Source: Neotamlana sedimentorum
GTDB taxonomy: Bacteria > Bacteroidota > Bacteroidia > Flavobacteriales > Flavobacteriaceae
NCBI RefSeq assembly: GCF_000943565.1
Contig: NZ_JTDW01000004.1
Span: 124,001 to 188,000 of the forward strand
Direction: 5' to 3'
DNA length: 64,000 nt
Shown: in pieces, positions 62,946 through 64,000 of the stretch
Layout of the letters: every line of letters begins with the position of its first letter
How positions within the stretch are numbered: position 1 is the stretch's first letter
The notes under the pieces: model-generated
What the model saw: only the letters and a program-made list of their open reading frames with translations
Databases searched by the model: none
Told to the model about the DNA's origin: nothing
Position numbers and translations under genes: made by a program

Positions 62946-64000
62946 TTAATTTACCTTTTCCTTTGGCAAAGTAAAGTAAAAAGATGTGCCTACATTTTGA
63001 GTGCTTTTTGCCCAAATAGAACCACCATTTTTTAAAATTAATTCATGACATATAGATAGTCCTAAACCAGTTCCTTTTTCTTTCTGTGTACCGTAAGTGG
63101 ATTTAATATGCTTGTTTTTAAATAGCATATTTAAATTAGTTTCACTCATGCCAATTCCATTATCTTTAACTTCTATTTGTAGTTTATTCAATTTTTCTTC
63201 CATAAATAACTCGATAGTTCCTTTTGTTTTGGTAAATTTTATGGCATTTGTAATTAAATTTCTAAACACAATATGTAATAAGTTTTTATCACTAAAAGTA
63301 ATAATGTTATCTGGAAAATGGTTAATAATTTTAATTTCCTTTTTATCTGCTAATGGTTTTAAAAATGATATAGTACTCTCAATTATACTATTTAAATCAA
63401 CATTTTCTTGTTTTAAATTAAGACCTTGCATTTGGGTTTTTGCCCAGATAAGAAGATTATTTAACATTTCTGACAAACTCTGAGTTTCTTTTAAAACATA
63501 CGTAAAAAATTCCTTCGTTTCATTTTTATCAAGAGGTTCTTCTATTGATATTTTTATTAATTCATATAACGAGTTTATAGGGCCTTTTAAATCGTGTGCA
63601 ATAATAGAAAATAGTTTATCTTTAGTATCATTTAATTCACTTAATTCAGATTCCCTAACTAGTAAAGCTTCTTGTTTTATTTTAAGTTTTTTATTAAATT
63701 TTTTCTGTAGTCGATTTGTTTTAAAAATAGAAAATAATGTAAGTAAAAGTATAAGTAATGCTGCAACGGTTAAATAATTAAAATATTTGTGTTTAGTTAA
63801 GGTTTTGTTTTGTTCTTGAATTAATTGTTTTTTCTGGTTTTCAAATTCTATTTTGGTTCGTAAAAGTCCCAATCCTTTTTTAAATTTTTCTTCAGTTTCC
63901 TTTTTATATAAGCTTAAGTATTTTTGTTGATGCTTATAAGCTAACTCGTAGTTGTTTAGTTTTTGGTAAACTTGATATAATGTCTCATGCGATTCTTTTA
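62946..64000 (-). CDS. TPR-containing sensor histidine kinase, 5'-truncated by window edge
   Basis: The frame is open on the minus strand from 64000 to the stop near 62946; a TTG at 63872 is internal. The visible N-terminal part (YQKLNNYELAYKHQQKYLSLYKK) is a TPR unit. Then come a TM helix (YLTVAALLILLLTLFSIF), a coiled coil, HisKA with FSIIAHDLKGPINSL (phospho-His), and HATPase with FRNLITNAIKFTKTKG, VKDNGIGMSE and GTGLGLSICHEL. It is the Bacteroidota type of two-component kinase with periplasmic TPR sensor. The partner regulator is not in view. Confidence 0.92.
   Translation of the reverse strand, partial: KESHETLYQVYQKLNNYELAYKHQQKYLSLYKKETEEKFKKGLGLLRTKIEFENQKKQLIQEQNKTLTKHKYFNYLTVAALLILLLTLFSIFKTNRLQKKFNKKLKIKQEALLVRESELSELNDTKDKLFSIIAHDLKGPINSLYELIKISIEEPLDKNETKEFFTYVLKETQSLSEMLNNLLIWAKTQMQGLNLKQENVDLNSIIESTISFLKPLADKKEIKIINHFPDNIITFSDKNLLHIVFRNLITNAIKFTKTKGTIELFMEEKLNKLQIEVKDNGIGMSETNLNMLFKNKHIKSTYGTQKEKGTGLGLSICHELILKNGGSIWAKSTQNVGTSFYFTLPKEKVN

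Noticed and set aside
1-64000. CRISPR arrays, rRNA, tRNA genes, insertion sequences, integrase
   Set aside because: I scanned for regular direct repeats with spacers, tRNA-like cloverleaf and CCA ends, and transposase or recombinase motifs, and found none; the repeats present are irregular REP-like or attC-like elements.

Overview
The window is a chromosomal segment of a member of the Flavobacteriaceae (Bacteroidota). The evidence is the very AT-rich sequence, A-rich leaders without clear Shine-Dalgarno sequences, several promoters of the Bacteroidota type (TTTG about 19-20 nt before TAnnTTTG), a long-form HisG, a bifunctional HisB and HisIE, a fused E1 alpha/beta dehydrogenase, SUI1-like and DUF1835 genes, and flavobacterial REP-like intergenic repeats. 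I do not assign a genus. No rRNA, tRNA, CRISPR array, transposase or integrase was seen.

Layout. 1-728 is the 3' end of a prohibitin-family gene. 796-9406 is a complete histidine operon in the order hisG-D-C-B-H-A-F-IE, followed directly by a TruA-like gene. It is preceded by a legible transcription attenuator: a 17-residue leader peptide with three consecutive His codons, an antiterminator helix and a strong intrinsic terminator. 9466-15551 is mixed: a frameshifted phosphatase, dps, a small MscS channel, small envelope and stress proteins, DUF2461, DUF72 and a thioesterase. 15587-20711 is leuC-leuD-leuA-leuB with a possible Leu-rich leader. 20718-26378 holds a large secreted metalloprotease bracketed by two diverged copies of the 3' end of a secreted-protein gene, then a TlpA-like and an EF-hand lipoprotein.

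26440-30240 is the main accessory island. Four genes, all on the minus strand, are separated by imperfect palindromes that resemble integron attC sites. They encode a PD-(D/E)XK nuclease-like protein, a RelA/SpoT-domain protein coupled to a DUF262 protein, and a CHMI-family isomerase. The DUF262 + RelA/SpoT pair is the best candidate here for an undescribed, possibly defensive, system.

30284-46611 is mostly core-like: nucleoside phosphorylase, DUF1835, SUI1, a 2OG-Fe(II) oxygenase, the E1 fusion, ExbD, an aldo/keto reductase, a helicase, two EamA transporters, a glycosyltransferase 9, and a nucleotidyltransferase/GHMP-kinase-like fusion. 46675-51877 is a redox and regulatory block: hxlR divergent from a nitroreductase, with two nearly identical operator palindromes, a DUF4437 gene broken by one in-frame TAG, an AraC regulator, a 2OG oxygenase and an SDR. 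51958-56274 carries marC, a kefF-like/kefC-like pair and a metallo-beta-lactamase-fold hydrolase. 58141-62879 carries an orphan contractile-tail sheath protein and a nine-TM patatin-like protein. The window ends inside a TPR-containing sensor histidine kinase.
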